Under the pieces are notes generated by a model. It was not told where the DNA came from, did no database searches, and saw nothing but the letters and a program-made list of their open reading frames with translations. From Phymorhynchus buccinoides (Eukaryota; Mollusca; Gastropoda; Neogastropoda; Raphitomidae): DNA of 64,000 nt. How positions within the stretch are numbered: the stretch's first letter is position 1; every line of letters starts with the position of its first letter. Shown in pieces: positions 1 through 13,002 of this stretch. The DNA lies in the NCBI GenBank assembly GCA_017654935.2, contig CM065695.1:23434219-23498218 (forward strand). Direction: 5' to 3'. Position numbers and translations under genes: made by a program.

Positions 1-2034
1 CACATAAATAGAACAGAATGTTTACCACTTCTTTTCTATAACATATCTATCTACTCCTTATTCATCATTGAACATAGGATCTAGATCAAAACTAGAGTCA
101 AACAAACCAGATCTCAATCACCTGCCATCAATAATACTTACTAGTGGGCTTATGATGACTGGTTGTGAGTGTTGCTCTAGCTACGTTTCAGCATCTTGTG
201 TGACAACTTTTTCTCACCACTCCAATTATAGCCTTCACTTTCAAACAATGAAAGCCTGCTATTGGTGTATTACAGTCCACACGTCACAATTTGCTGTTCT
301 AAATGTACTGAACAATCACGCGCCTATTCCATCCTTAGCACATTCCTGACATTCCTAACCTTGTGATTGAAAAGCAAAACCATCTTCAAAGGGAGATAAC
401 CGTGGTTGTCACTTTCTTGTGATGAGACGGTAGAAAGGGGGGGGGGGGTGAAGGGAGATAACCTCGGTAGGGGTTGCATGCCGACCGGGGAGAAAGAGAT
501 AACGCCCTTCCGCGGCGTTCGTTTGAAGCAGCCGGGCAATTAACGTGGCGGCTGGACAGAGAAATGAAAAGGCGAGGGGGGGGGAGGGGAGAAGGGGGGG
601 GGGGGGGGTGTAGATAAGAAATAAAGAAAGCGGGTCGCGCGGGACACTTACGTCACAATTATAGTTTTTTTTCTACGGGACCAACTGTAAGCACTTTTGG
701 TTTAAATGATTTTTTATTGACAAGCAAAACATATACACCAAATAAAATGAACATGAATGACGGCAGCAACAAGCTTAAAGCTTATAGTGTGCCTACTCAA
801 AATAAGTCACAGATATGGCGGCTGGCAATCACAGACTGAAAAATCACACATTTAAGAAAAATAAACAAAGGTTAATTTTGAACATTAGAAGCATAACAAA
901 GTAGCCAAATAGAAAATTGTTCATCTTCTTTGATACCAGAAACAATTTAAACATAAGAGAAAATACAACTTCATGAAGGGCTAGAAAGGAAAACGATAAA
1001 GATAAGAAAATAGAAATAAGAAATAAGTTGGGGAATATCAAAGTACACGAACAACGAATTTCTAATTACACACTGTGACAAAACATCTATTTTTTTTTAG
1101 TTTCCACAATGCAAGCACTTTTCTTGTGACTTTTCGAGAAGATTCTTTATATTGGTTTCTGGTGATTCCGATCATTGAATAGCCATCAAGGTCAAGCCGA
1201 GAGGGGACTTTGCTGCCGCTCGGCGACACACTTGTTGTACTTAATATAGTTCCGTTTTCAATACAACAAAACCCTAATTTAGCCACGTCATCCCATATTT
1301 CAAACTATTATAATTATGTTCTCTCTGTTTGTCTTTATAAGAAGAAAATAAATCACACTATATCAGATACAAAAAATAATATATGAAAACTGCTGAGAAA
1401 GGCAATGGAATTTTATTTGGTGGGATGGTGATTTTTTTTTGGGGTGGTGGTGGTGAGAAAAGAGCATACATGTATTGGTTAGGAATTAAAAGAAAAGTGT
1501 GAAGTAACATATTTCATATTACGTTTTATTTCTATTTATACGAGGTCCATAAACATGTTATTGTAATGCAATTAACATGTGTTTGTTTCTATAAGAAAGA
1601 AAGAAAGAGACAGACAGACAGAAAGAACAACAAAACTCACCGCTGTTCTTCGCCGCTATTGTCAGTTAGAATCTGATCATCATCATGGGCAGTGGCATGC
1701 CACGTTAGTGACGTTACGACAAATCAACGGTCTAATCACACAGTAACGGGCAGCAGCGAAGTTGCCAGTCTTCACCGTCACTCGCTCGCTGAACTCTGTG
1801 GCTTGTGTTTCGTCATGCTTGTTTTCCCCCTTATTTTTCAAACGGCTTTGTTTTTCATTGGCTAACATTAGCCTTGCGTTTTGGATCAATAATAAAGCGA
1901 GAGCTGTACTGACAATTAGACGTAAAAGACTTTATTCAGTAATGGAAAGAAATCAAGATAGGCCTAGAAGATTTTGTGAAGGACTATTATCATCTATATG
2001 ACTTAAACAAGGGAGCATTTGCACTGAGTCTTAA
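1..2034. other. Left edge, no gene recognised
   Basis: Short open frames only, none with a recognisable domain. GGGAGATAAC occurs at about 390 and 453 near long G runs (437-448, 597-608); 480-620 is CpG-richer and could be a promoter of a gene outside the window, but nothing proves it. Confidence 0.4.
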
Positions 2035-2092
2035 GGGCCAGCCACACGTCAGCTAAAATCGTACGACTGTACGATACGATTCGATACGAGAG
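2035..2092. mobile_element. One-arm remnant of the 20543-20691 foldback element
   Basis: GGGCCAGCCACACGTCAGCT and CGTACGACTGTACGATACGA match one arm of the foldback element in an RPP40 intron; the second arm is missing. Confidence 0.65.
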
Positions 2093-2515
2093 AGTGGAAA
2101 TGTCATCTGGTTAGTAGACAGTTGAAGTGTCATTAGAAATTGGTTTCCAATAAAACTTTCAAAAAACAGGTAACTTGATAAAAGCACAGATTAAGAGTCA
2201 ATTTAGAAACGACAGGCTTCGATAAAACTTTTATCAACAGAGTTTGATTAAAGTTACTTCAGAGTTAAAATGTCAAATTATAAATCACTTAGTAAGCCTT
2301 AGTAAACACACATGTATGAGTGCATATTTGTTAATCAGTCATTCAGTGATATAGCGACTTGTGTTCAAGGACTAAAGAAATGTAATACAATTTTTTTTTT
2401 ATAAACAATCTCTTGTATGGGTTATTATCCATGAAGTAGCTTTGACACTGTACATGTGCCATCAAAAGATGAACTTTGTAAAATGTTCATCATTCAGCTC
2501 CTGAATAAAGTCAGA

Positions 2516-2753
2516 TGTGTGACTGTGAGTGTGTGTGACTGTGAGTGTGTATGTGCGCGTGCGCGCGTGTGTGCGTACATGTCTCAGGTATGTGTATGTA
2601 TGTCCAAGTATGTGTGTCGATCTGTGTTTGTGTGTATGCGCATGCGTTCGTGTGCATGCGCGTGTGTGCATAAAAGCATCAATGTGTGTGTGTGTGCGTG
2701 TGCATCACAGGGCTTGTGTCTTTGTGTACGTGCGCTCGTGTGTGCTTAACGAA
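2516..2753. repeat. GT/GC-rich imperfect microsatellite
   Basis: Interrupted TGTGTG and GCGTGCGC runs; frames open through it are low-complexity artefacts. A similar CA-rich stretch follows the foldback element at 3752-3826. Confidence 0.9.
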
Positions 2754-3248
2754 GAAGGGTTAAGGTAGTGGGGATTTCAAAGGGTTAACAGGTGTGGTTT
2801 TTTACACAAGTACGAGAACACGCCATCATCATGTTACGTATGTAACTGATCCGAACAACTGGGGAACGTGAGCCCACCAAAACCCCACGCACATGCCATG
2901 GCAGCTTACACCCGCAGAACGAGCAGCTTCTGTTCCTTATTTTGACCCAACTTAACCAAATCCGTGCCCTTCCACTGCTCTACCCCTCCCCCCTAATCAC
3001 ACACTCCCTCTACTGCCTTAATTCAACTTTTCCCCCAACCCTTCCGGTCCCGTTGGCTATGATACTAGCACCATAGGAAATCAATAGACCGTCTGAAATG
3101 TAAGAAGAGCAAGCACTGAGGCATGTTGAATGCATTTCTTTTGTTGCGTGGAAGGTGCAGGTTATGGGAGATCCGTGTATGTGTGTCAAAAATACAGAGC
3201 AACGTGTATGTGTCACTGTGTCATGCGTGTGTGTGTGTACTGTGTGCG

Positions 3249-3250
<2 letters not shown>

Positions 3251-3333
<83 letters not shown>
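3251..3333. repeat. (GA)n microsatellite
   Basis: About 41 uninterrupted GA units, preceded by a GT-rich stretch. Confidence 0.98.
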
Positions 3334-3336
<3 letters not shown>

Positions 3337-3533
3337 TCGAATGTTTATTGAGGATAACTAAATAAGCACAAAATATGGCTTTTTTTCATCAGGTCCTCGT
3401 ACAAAGCAAGCAAGCAAACATAAATTAAACGATAAACAACCACACAAATAAACTACAATCAAAACAGACAAAAGAAATCAGAAACATGCAAGGGGAAAAA
3501 AAAAGGAAAAAAAATACAAATTATATATATATA

Positions 3534-3747
3534 GGGGAAGACGGGGTAAAAAGCGCATGGGCGGGTAAGAAGCCCACCCCAATTATCTCATGAAATGAAG
3601 CCAATTTCAGTCTCATTTTGCCCATGAGACGAGCGTTAATGTCTAGCATTCGTCTCATGGGCAAATTTGACTGAAATTTTCTTTATTTCATGAGATAATT
3701 GGGGTGGGCTTCTTACCCGCCCATGCGCTTTTTACCCCGTCTTCCCC
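3534..3747. mobile_element. 214-bp foldback element, copy 1
   Basis: The whole element is an inverted repeat starting GGGGAAGACGGGGTAAAAAG, with arms of about 95 nt and a loop of about 20. It is flanked by TA on both sides. Nearly identical to the copies at 12208 and 63773. Confidence 0.92.
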
Positions 3748-3827
3748 TATATGCACACATACACACACGCGCACACACATACACACGCACGCACGCACGC
3801 GCGCACACACACACACTCACACATACA

Positions 3828-5920
3828 CATTTTTATCCACATGTTATCTCATAACATGACATTCAATAGGGTAATAATAATTACCAATCAATAGGGAAAG
3901 AAAATATCAGAATTTAAACGCATAAAATAAAAATAATTTGTCCTCCCGCGTTTAAACATAAATTCATTGGATGCAAGTGATTTATATATTGGAAGGGAAT
4001 AATTTTTACATTATGCGGAGGAAACAACATGGCGTACATATAGGTGATTTATAAACATTCTGCTAAGTATTTATTATATGATTTTTTGAAAGACGCCAAG
4101 GTGCTCTTGTTTTTAATATATGCAGGCATCTCATTCCATAGTTTTGCTCCTGAGTATGTTAGGGATGACATGAAAAGATCTGTTCTTGGACGAGGAATGA
4201 ATATTAGACTTTTATTACGAGCATTACCGATTTGGAATTTTTCACAGAGATAGGGAGGCGCCAGGTTATTCGTTATCTTAAACATAAGCACGGCCTTATT
4301 AAGACGACATCTTAAGCTGAAAGGGAGAATGCTTAATGTTTTATAGTCAGTGGTTTGCAGAGATGATGATTTAAGTAGTATAATTTTGATTGCACGTCTA
4401 TAGAGAGTTTATAGTGGTTTTAAACAGTTCTTACTAGCCAAATCACAAGTTGTAGAAGCGTAGTCAATATCTGGTTGGATGTACGCATGAAAGAACAATT
4501 TTCGGGTGTGCTGATCGAGGAAGTGTTTTATTCTGTTTAACTGAAATATTTTTTTGGATAATTTACGTGTAAGAATGGAAACGTGAAAAGACCAGGTCAG
4601 ATTGTTATGAATACCAAGGCCAAGTACTTTATGAGAATCAACTTCTTCCAAAGTATTATCATTCATTTTTACTTTTATTAAATCAGTTTTAATATTTTGA
4701 CGCTTTTGTCTCGTGGTTATTAACATAAGTTTGGATTTCAGAGGGTGCAAGGCCATGTGATTAAATTATGTCCATGTTGCTACCTTGCTTAAGTCATTTT
4801 GTAAGTCAGTTAAAACTAAATTTGCATTCTTGTTTTCATTATGTAAGGTTGTATCATCAGCAAAAAGTTCACAAAGGGATGATGTGTATAAAGGGAGGTC
4901 ATTGATATATACTGAAAATAAAGTGGGGCCCAGCACAGACCCCTGTGGCACTCCACATTTGACTGTCATAAAAGAGGAAGATTTGCCATCTTGCAAAACA
5001 GTCTGGCGTCTGTTTGTCAGAAAAGAAGATATAAGGTTGACTGATGTTTGTGATAGACCATACAGTGTAAGTTTTCTTAAGAGAAGATTATGATCAATAG
5101 TGTCAAATGCTTTCGCAAAATCTATAAAAATAGCCCCTGTGAATAAATCATTATTAATATTTAAGTGCCATTGCTCTATAAGATTGGTGAGTGCTGTATA
5201 ACAAGAATGATGCTTCCTAAAACCACTTTGGTTTGGGTGAAATAAATCATATATTCTAAAGTGTGTTTGAATCATTTGTTTTAAATGCTTTTCAAGAAGT
5301 TTAGAAATACTAGATAAAAGTGATATGGGTCTATAATTTGAGGCACAATTCCTATCACCAGATTTAAAGTAGGGCAACACCCTGGCGTCTTTCAAGGGTT
5401 GTGGATAGTGGACTTTTTCAATGCAAAGGTTATAGATGTATGTCAGATGTTCAGAAATGATTGGTGCAGCATGTTTCAAGATTCGATTATCTAAATTGTC
5501 TAGTCCTCGAGATTTAAATCGATTTAATAAACACAATTCTGAGAAAACTTCATGTACACTAATATAATTAAAGTTAAGATTGGTTTTAATGTCTTTTGAG
5601 TCACAGAAATCTATTAACTTTCGCAAATTATTCTGTTGTGTGTTATCTACTTCAACAAGTTTGTCTGCAACTGTTGAAAAGTGTTTGTTAAAATCTTCAG
5701 CCGTTAAATCTGTTGATGAGCTATTCATAGACTTTGAGCTTTTACCAGATAACTGATTTATAGCTTTCCATATAGATTTTGTATCATGTTTAGATGAAAT
5801 AAGTTCACTAAAGTGTTTCTTACTGGCCATCCGTTTCATCGTTGTTATTGTATTTCGTTGCTTTTTAAATTCTTCATCTTTTCCTGTTGATTGAAGTAAT
5901 TTTTCTCGATTATTAATAGC

Positions 5921-5925
<5 letters not shown>
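3828..5925 (-). pseudogene. 5'-truncated non-LTR retrotransposon (LINE, CR1/Jockey-type) with reverse transcriptase
   Basis: On the minus strand, a reverse transcriptase reads from about 5925: SNYRPISLLSSISKLLEKHL, SGFRKHHSCYTALTNLIEQW, IFIDFAKAFDTIDHNLLLRK, GVPQGSVLGPTLF, and the catalytic FADDTTL near 4851-4877. The frame continues to the C-terminal LAPPYLCEKFQIGNARNK and LWNEMPAYIKNKSTLASFKK blocks near 4060-4280. Two in-frame stops (near 4766 and 4408) break it, so it is dead. The upstream endonuclease part is missing; the 5' end abuts a (GA)n/(G)n tract at 5926. The 3' tail runs into GT-rich sequence near 3828. Motif style fits the CR1/L2/Jockey group; the exact clade needs a tree. Confidence 0.9.
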
Positions 5926-5963
<38 letters not shown>

Positions 5964-6305
5964 GGGGGGGAATTGCACGTTTGTGCTTGTGCAAAGTGCA
6001 GGGAGCTGCATTGTTTGTGTGCAGTGTGTGCATGCATGTGTGTGTGTGTTGAGTGTGTGTGTGTGTGTGTGTATAGTGAATGCATATTTGAGTGCACATC
6101 TTTGTGTGTTTATGTGTGCACTTGAATGTGTTCTCAAGTACTTGACTGCGCATGTGTGCGATGTGTGAGTACTGTGTGTGAGTGCATGTATGTGTGTGTG
6201 TGCGAGTACGCATACATGTGTTTGTGTGTTTGTGTGCTTGTATCTTGTGTGTGCAAATGAGTGCGTTTGCTAGTACTTGTATGCATGTGCAAATGTGTGT
6301 GATGT
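5926..6305. repeat. (GA)n, G-run and long GT-rich tract
   Basis: (GA)n to 5953, then about 17 G, then imperfect GT repeats to about 6305, abutting the truncated 5' end of the LINE at 5925. Confidence 0.9.
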
Positions 6306-7280
6306 GCGTGCATCTGACACGAATCGCTGTTACATAACTTTTCAACTATAGCGATTGCGTATTGATGGCAATGCCCTCACAGGCACTCACAACTGATTCT
6401 GCACATAAATTATTGTTCTGTGCCATTAGGGCCTAGTCTGCCTTGTAAATCAGAAATGTTTGAACTTCCGCTGGTAATTGAAACCACCTTCTCTTGAGCT
6501 CTAACAGTAACGCAGAGTTAGCATGCACAGTTCAAATGTGTGGTGTGCTGTTCTGATTCGCAATGTTACCTAAGTGTGTAATCTTTGTAAAGAATGTCAT
6601 GCTAGTGCAGAATATCACCTTGATACAGACGTTCATGTTGACACAACACGTTACACACACATGCACATCCTCAATAAAGATCATTTTGACTCGACATGCG
6701 CATCCACACACACACTGAAATGGATTAGTTGTACAACCAAAACAAATGGTGATGCTTGTGGATAGAAAACTATTCATGCGATTAACACCCCCATCCCCCC
6801 ACCCCAAATATGTGAGCATGCATGCGCGCGCACACACACACACACACTCTCCCTCCTTTAATTTTTTTTTTTATAATCCAGAACTCTTTCTTGACTTGAT
6901 ATCATCTGAATGTAGAGTAAGGTTTGACAAATGGACATAAATCGATTGAATATGAAAGAAATACATTTTACAAAGTTGCAAATAAATGAATTATCAGCAT
7001 GTTTATTTTCTTTAAATTAAAATGCACACGATGAAAGTGACCACCGTTACGTTTATTACGCCTTTACAGACACTGATCATATTATAATACATATGAATAG
7101 TGGGGTCTATTTATATCACAATGTTAATCATAACTTTCCAGAAACTCATCACATCATAAATTATATTTGTATAACATAGAGATGTATAATAAATATAATG
7201 TACATACTTCCACACCTTTTGTTTTAAACAGGACATTTGAAAGACTTAAGATTCAGATTACAATGATTTTTAAAATCCTT

Positions 7281-7525
7281 TTAACCCTTTCACCGCCAAT
7301 GTCGCATTTATGCACCACAATGGTTTAACACCCATGTTACTAAAAGGCCTCAAATCAGGACCTGTTATCACAAGACCCCATTTTCTTAATGTTGGGAGGT
7401 AAGTACAGGCCTAATGTTATATATGTCACAGAGGAATTCCCAATATTGCAGGTAATTTGTTTTCTCCATCCAGTTAACAATAATGGTATTTTTTGTTCAA
7501 AAATGGCTGGCAGCGAAAGGGTTAA
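7281..7525. mobile_element. TTAA-flanked miniature element, family E copy 1 (piggyBac-like)
   Basis: Terminal repeats TTAACCCTTTCACCGCCA at the left and a matching GCGAAAGGGTTAA at the right, with TTAA at both ends. Family copies at 32859, 54631 and partly 59688. Confidence 0.8.
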
Positions 7526-7821
7526 TGCATGGAAGAGATACATGTCACTGTAAGTGTAAAACAACCTGAAGGAGCACAACTTTTTTTTTTAAAGAAAATT
7601 ATTTTTCCATCTTCCTCCCATTTTCCCTTCAATAGAAGACCATGTCGTTTCACTAAATTTGGGTCTAAGGCTGCGCAGGAGACTAATTGTGGTGGGTTTT
7701 TTGTTTTTTGTTTTTAATTGACAGAGTAAAACACCAACACAAGCATCTCCTCTTCCTTAATTATATGTCACTTACTCCATTCGATCTTGGATCCTTGTTT
7801 TTTTTCCTTCTTCTTCTGATT

Positions 7822-7916
7822 CACAGGCCATATGGCCATAATGGGTAAGGTACGTATATGTCTGTTTTTCAGTTTTCACTGGTTTTCCCGTTGCGTACAG
7901 CCAACACATTCCGATT
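7822..7916. repeat. Single-copy relative of the 13414-14640 minisatellite unit
   Basis: In reverse orientation this segment matches one minisatellite unit over almost its full length. It includes GGCCATATGGCCATAATGG, CAGTTTTCACTGG and CAGCCAACACATTCCGATTT. It is probably a copy of the dispersed element from which the array grew. Confidence 0.8.
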
Positions 7917-8405
7917 TCAGAGGAGCTCAAAGGAGAAAAATTATTTGGAAGATTTTTTTGATTTTTTAAAGCAGGAGAATGGGCCTATAAGTCAGAAAGA
8001 TAGTAGATGATAGAAAGCCGAAATGGAAAAGCAGAGTCAAAGAGAGTGGCAGATTAGAGGAAGTCACAAGCACAGAACTTCAAGAAGGTGGGGGAACTAT
8101 TTTTACGAAAGACCCCCCCCCCCCCCCCTGGGGACTGTTTTTTCCTTTCCTTCCAGCCTGTTAAAAGAAGTCATCTAGTCCTTTTACCTTCCCCCCCTCC
8201 CAACACTTCTACCTCAAACATTCTGGAACCTTTTGCTTTAACTTCATTTATCATCTTAAAACTTAAGCTTTCACACCCCCCTCTCACCTCCATCTATCTA
8301 TCTCTCTTCTTTAATTAACATGGAAACCTGTGTTTTTTTCTTTACTTTTAATCTGTTCAATCTTTTGGCCCTCCTCCATCTTTAACGCTCCCACCCTCTC
8401 CCTTA

Positions 8406-8599
8406 GGCTCTGTGCACATTTACGAAAACTTCCGCACAGAAACCCATCCGCAAATAAAGTAACACAAAGTAAGAAATATGCGGATGAGCTTGCACATGTA
8501 ATGCGCACACTCCTCCCACAATTCTCACTTCCAGAATGTGTTTTTATGGATTGCGGATGGGTTTCCATATGAAATTTTTTTGCAACTGTGCACACAGCC
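8406..8599. mobile_element. PIF/Harbinger-like miniature element
   Basis: Flanked by TTA at 8403-8405 and 8600-8602. Terminal repeats GGCTCTGTGCACA and TGTGCACACAGCC, with inner matches CCCATCCGCAA and TTGCGGATGGG. The 3-bp TTA duplication and GGCT start fit the Harbinger type. Confidence 0.7.
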
Positions 8600-8613
8600 T
8601 TACTCTTTCTTAT

Positions 8614-8781
8614 TTAACCTCTTCAGTGCCGATGACATATATATACGTCCTCTGTAGCGCTTCAGCACTTGCCACCGACGTATATATACGTCGCCGCTAA
8701 GTAGCGATTTTGCCGCGTTAAAAAATTGCGCTGCAAACCGGAGATGCATGCGCAACTAATAGGCGGCACTGAAGGGGTTAA
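8614..8781. mobile_element. TTAA-flanked miniature element, family D copy 1 (piggyBac-like)
   Basis: Begins TTAACCTCTTCAGTGCC and ends GGCACTGAAGGGGTTAA. The interior has ACATATATATACGTC and GACGTATATATACGTCG, which form inner palindromes. Confidence 0.85.
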
Positions 8782-9129
8782 CTCTTTCTCGCCCTCTTCC
8801 CAGCCCAACAGTGTCTACTCTCAGTCTCAAACAGTCAATCTCAAGCGTACCACTACAAGTACTCCTCACTGTCGAACCCACCACCATGGAGTAAAACATG
8901 ATCTCCAGAGATTTTGTTCTTTGCATTTGCTTTGACTTTCTCCAGAGGAAATGTTCTTTGAAACCGCACTTCGTTATTTGTTCTCAAATGAAATGCTTAG
9001 GCAATGTGGCAGCACCGCAATACTGTCCGTTGCCCACTTTCTAACACACCACTAACGCCTAACCATCTAATGCCCCACTCTGTATGCCCCAGACCCTCCC
9101 CTCCATCTCATCCCCCACCCCCTCCCTCT

Positions 9130-11526
9130 CTACGGCAACACAGGGCCGACTTGACCGTAGGGCAGTTCCTTCAGGTTGTACTGCAGCTGGTACTGCGGGG
9201 GGCTCTTGACGGAGGGGCCGCCCCCTGGGGGTATTGTGGCCACCGCCCGGTGCAGCCGGCTGGACTTTTCCATCAGCTCCTGCAGAGTTTCCTCCCTGTG
9301 CAGCAAGGGGCTCTCCCCTTCAAAGTCCGGCTTGGTCGGGTACAGCGAGTCTCCTGCGCAGAAAACGGATCAGACCCAGGGACCATTTAACATCACACTA
9401 CTGAGGTTCTTTGGTTTGCAGATTCAATGGCAAGAGAAAAAAAAGGGAAAAGATTTAATGGCAGAATGACAGACCAGTATAACTTTTTTTTTTAAATGTG
9501 CAGTTGAACAAAAAGAGGCTTGAAGTTTTAAACATTTGTTCAAAACTAACATATCAACATATCTGTAGCTGAAAATGGTTTGAGATAGATGCTGTTCACA
9601 AAATTCTTGTAATGCACAATGAACAATGAAATTCAATTAATTGATCTAAATGACCTGTTGTTTAACGTCCTCAACCAAGTGGAAAGCTTGCCCTTTTTAC
9701 ATGCTTGAAATTATACACCCAATGTTTCAAGTTCAAAGGCCAGCGATGTCTGCATGGAAAGCTAAACTGTGGTTTGTATTTTAAAAAGAGAAACATAATT
9801 GAAAAGCTGTTTTTCTCAGTGTAAGGAGAAGTAAAATTGCATTACCCAATCTCTTGCTCATGACACTTGCTAAAGATATACAAGATAAGACAGCCCCCTT
9901 TCTTTTTTTAGTTTTAGTTAGTTTTACCCATCCCCTCTCTCACCAGGGAAGGTGAAGATGATGGCGTCGGCACACTGGATCCTGACAGGCATCCATCGGT
10001 CCAGGGGCTGGCCCACACGGCTCTGGCAGAACTGCAGCAGGTCCTTCATGGAGCTGAAGTTCACCAGGCGGCACGCCTCGTACAGCTGAGGGGGGGCCAG
10101 CTGCACGCGACTCCCGGCGTAGTCCTCCATCATGCGCCGGGGCCTGGCCCACTGGTTTAGAAAAGAAAAAGATGGCAAGTGATATACACACAGTCTCAGT
10201 TGTGTAAAACTACAATGTCATTTATCTTCTTTTTAAAAAAAATGGCCTTACTAGGAGTATGCTTGTAAGGTTTGCTGTTTAGTTGAACCGTGACAATGAA
10301 CATTATGGGTGTGACACTGGTGACGTAGCGGTGTCCATTTTAATTATGATTGCATCACTAACATAAACAAAAGCATTGTATTTATTTAAATCAATTTCAT
10401 CATTCAGGTCAAAGTACATTTGCCTAAGACATCATAAGGACCAACTTTATTCAGACTAGACCATTCCTAACATGATCTAGTGACTAATCGGTAGTTTAAG
10501 TCGTGGCAATTGGAACACATTGTTGATAAAAGGACCTGGATTAAGCTTGGTCTTCTTTCCAGTTGTAATGCTCTCCTAATCTAAGATACATTTATATGAA
10601 AACGAAAACGGTTCAAGAAGCAGAACAGACACCTACAGCACAATATTACTCATTTATTATTATTAGTTTATTACAGAAGACAGATTTGCATGCACATTAA
10701 AAAAAAAAATCACTCAAAGACAAAAATAAAAGAACAGAAAGACAGATAAAACAGAATGTAAAATGATCATTATTAAACATACCACTGACTGGACAAGTTC
10801 ATTGGCATCTTCTGCCACATAAGGTCGCTCTTTGAGGCAGCAGACAAAAAATGCAGCATCAAAACGTTTTCCTGTCTGACTACCTCCAGGGGTCAGCCAG
10901 TTAGACCAGTCATACAGGGACCAGATGTCGGGAACAATGTCATGTTTTCTGCAGAGAGTTTGAAACTCGGCTGGGTTTTTCATCACTTTTTCACGCCATT
11001 CCTCAAGCTTGGAAATGTGACTGCCTCCGAATGAGAACGCTGATGTTTCTTGCGCATTGTAAGTGAATGCGTACTCTCCACTGTCTCGAGCAATCAGAAC
11101 GCCAGACTCCTCAAACGTTTCTCTGATGGCTGTAATTCTAAAGGCAACCTCACTCGGTAGGGCTGTAAAGTCGGGATCCCTTTTCCGGTAGAACATGGGT
11201 GCATGTTGTTTCGCTGTCTTTGAAAACCCAAACTTTTGCTCAACCAAGGAAGGTGAAGTGGCACCAAAAACCTCCAGCCAGCTGCGTGAAAAATCCGCAT
11301 TGTCTGCTATTCCACCTGGGAAAACGAACATATCTGGCATGAAGGACGATTTGCCACTTCGCTTCAAAACTAAGACCTCCAAATCTTCTTTTGCAGGTTT
11401 CTGTGTCAACTCTTCTGAGGGAACAACGGTTGATGGAAAATGTTCTCTGAGCGAGGGCTTTTTTCGGCAATGAGCCAGAATCAGTGTGGCTGCTTCACGC
11501 CAATTTTTTAGCACTCCAGCACACAT
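9130..11526 (-). CDS. NUDT19: NUDT19-like Nudix hydrolase (acyl-CoA diphosphatase), complete
   Basis: Three exons on the minus strand: 11526-10783, 10151-9944 and 9353-9130 (TAG at 9132-9130), joined by GT/AG introns in phases 0 and 1, giving 391 residues. The first ATG is at 11526; the open frame runs further upstream but without an ATG. The protein opens with a WREAATLILA stretch (9-18), then FPGG (69-72), and a Nudix core REtfEEsG at 135-142. The glycine and the REx2EE half of the Nudix box are separated by a long insertion, as in the NUDT19/RP2 subfamily. Exon 2 carries the PPQLYEACRL segment typical of the C-terminal half. The family hydrolyses CoA and acyl-CoAs to 3',5'-ADP and (acyl-)phosphopantetheine in peroxisomes. 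Human NUDT19 has 375 residues, so this length fits. The last residues (GPVLP) do not form a recognisable peroxisomal targeting tripeptide. Exon structure was read by eye, without cDNA. Confidence 0.94.
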
Positions 11527-11959
11527 CCTCAATCTCTGAACATTAGAATCAAATAGAAACCAAAACTTGGCTGGCCGAAACAGAAAGTCGGCCACTGCAC
11601 AAAGAAAAGGTCGTTATTCGTCTCGATGAGAGTTGCCTTTCTTGACAGGGGAAGTCATCCTGAGACGCCTTGGCAAGTTTCACAAGAGAACGCCGTGCAC
11701 GCGCAACGTGTCTTACAAAGGGGATCTAAGAAACGATTTTTGCAAAACTTGTCTGATTGATTAATTAAAAAAATATTATTTTAACCAAATCTCTTAATGG
11801 GCCAATCAACCAGAAATACATTAAAACCGTGCTGCCATTTTTATTCTCGTTTTTGCAAGAGTTAAAACTGGAAGAAAAAAAGTCAAGTGAAAGTTTTTTG
11901 TGTGCAAAGTTTGGAGGAGTGCTTTTCGCAAACGCTGGAGTTTCTTAGACATTTTTTGT

Positions 11960-12207
11960 TGTTGCCAAATTGCCCGAAGCACTCGCTCTTGTAAAACTCC
12001 CTCCCAACAAAATACTAATATGTTTAAAAATCGTCTGGATACATTACCAAAATTTTTAGAAGTTTTTAGAAGCTATGACTAATAATGATTTATGAGGAAA
12101 ATGTATGCCGCATCAACCTTGACCAAAAAGAAACATTGACCAGAAAAATCATAAAAGACGGGACTGTTTGAAAAAGCTTTACGGCTTGTTTTGTCCCTAC
12201 CTACCTA
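11960..12207 (+). pseudogene. Degraded LINE 3' end
   Basis: The segment includes FKNRLDTLPKFLEVFRSYD before a stop, in a frame broken relative to the preceding NSLPT-like remnant. It is followed by a 3' UTR with the GGGAC...GTCCC stem-loop (12160-12197) and CCTA repeats. A 214-bp foldback element is inserted in the CCTA tail. Confidence 0.6.
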
Positions 12208-12421
12208 GGGGAAGACGGGGTAAAAAGCGCATGGGCGGGTAAGAAGCCCACCCCAATTATCTCATGAAATGAAGCAAATTTCAGTCTCATTTTGCCCATG
12301 AGACGAGCGTTAATGTCTAGCATTCGTCTCATGGGCAAATTTGACTGAAATTTTCTTTATTTCATGAGATAATTGGGGTGGGCTTCTTACCCGCCCATGC
12401 GCGTTTTACCCCGTCTTCCCC
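12208..12421. mobile_element. 214-bp foldback element, copy 2
   Basis: Same length and sequence as copy 1 with few differences. Flanked by TA and inserted in CCTA repeats that form the tail of a LINE remnant. Confidence 0.92.
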
Positions 12422-13002
12422 TACCTACCTACCTTGTTAGTTTTGCCAAGTCAGAAAAAACGATTGCTGTTAACAGTTGAATTGCTCCCCACATCTTTTT
12501 TTAACATGTAAAAATCTTCTTATTTTTTTATAATTGAGATAGCCTAGGCTTCTGACCATGTGTGATTGTCATTGGAAAATGTTCTACAAGTTTTGAGGGG
12601 GAAAAAGTTGAAAGGGTGCGTGCAAAAGTGAAGTAATGAGTCACAAAGAAAAAAAAAGGACTTAACATTTACAAACTTTAAAATCTGAAAACTCCACAAA
12701 GAAAAAAGAAAACGTGTAAAAATAAAATAAAGAAGAAACAGAACCGCAGATAAAATAGGAAGCGATCTGAAAGAAAAAAATGGCAAGCCATATTAAGATA
12801 CTTCCAGAAGTTGTGCAAATTTGTAATAGTATGCACTATCATAAAATAAACCCAAAAACCAACAGCAAAAAGAATGCATGGCTATGCTTTTATATTCCCT
12901 CGTGGGGATAGAGGAGGATCTTTTAGTACAAATAGTTATCCCACCTCCTGGAAGTTCTGTGCTAGTACTGTCCTCTAATTTATCACTCTTTGACCACATT
13001 GA

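Larger units (their letters stand above)
11527..13002. other. NUDT19 upstream region and intergenic sequence
   Basis: Includes the putative NUDT19 5' UTR and promoter (first few hundred bases), the LINE 3' end at 11960-12207 and a foldback element. No further gene is seen. Confidence 0.5.

Noticed and set aside
844..1286. Two small minus-strand frames near the left edge
   Set aside because: Low-complexity or AT-rich composition, no splice sites or domains supporting an exon.
3123..3365. Arg/Glu-repeat proteins over (GA)n tracts here and elsewhere
   Set aside because: Pure dinucleotide repeats open all frames; no gene evidence exists.
11195..11473. Open frames opposite or overlapping the first NUDT19 exon
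   Set aside because: They are antisense and alternate-frame shadows of a clearly conserved coding exon.
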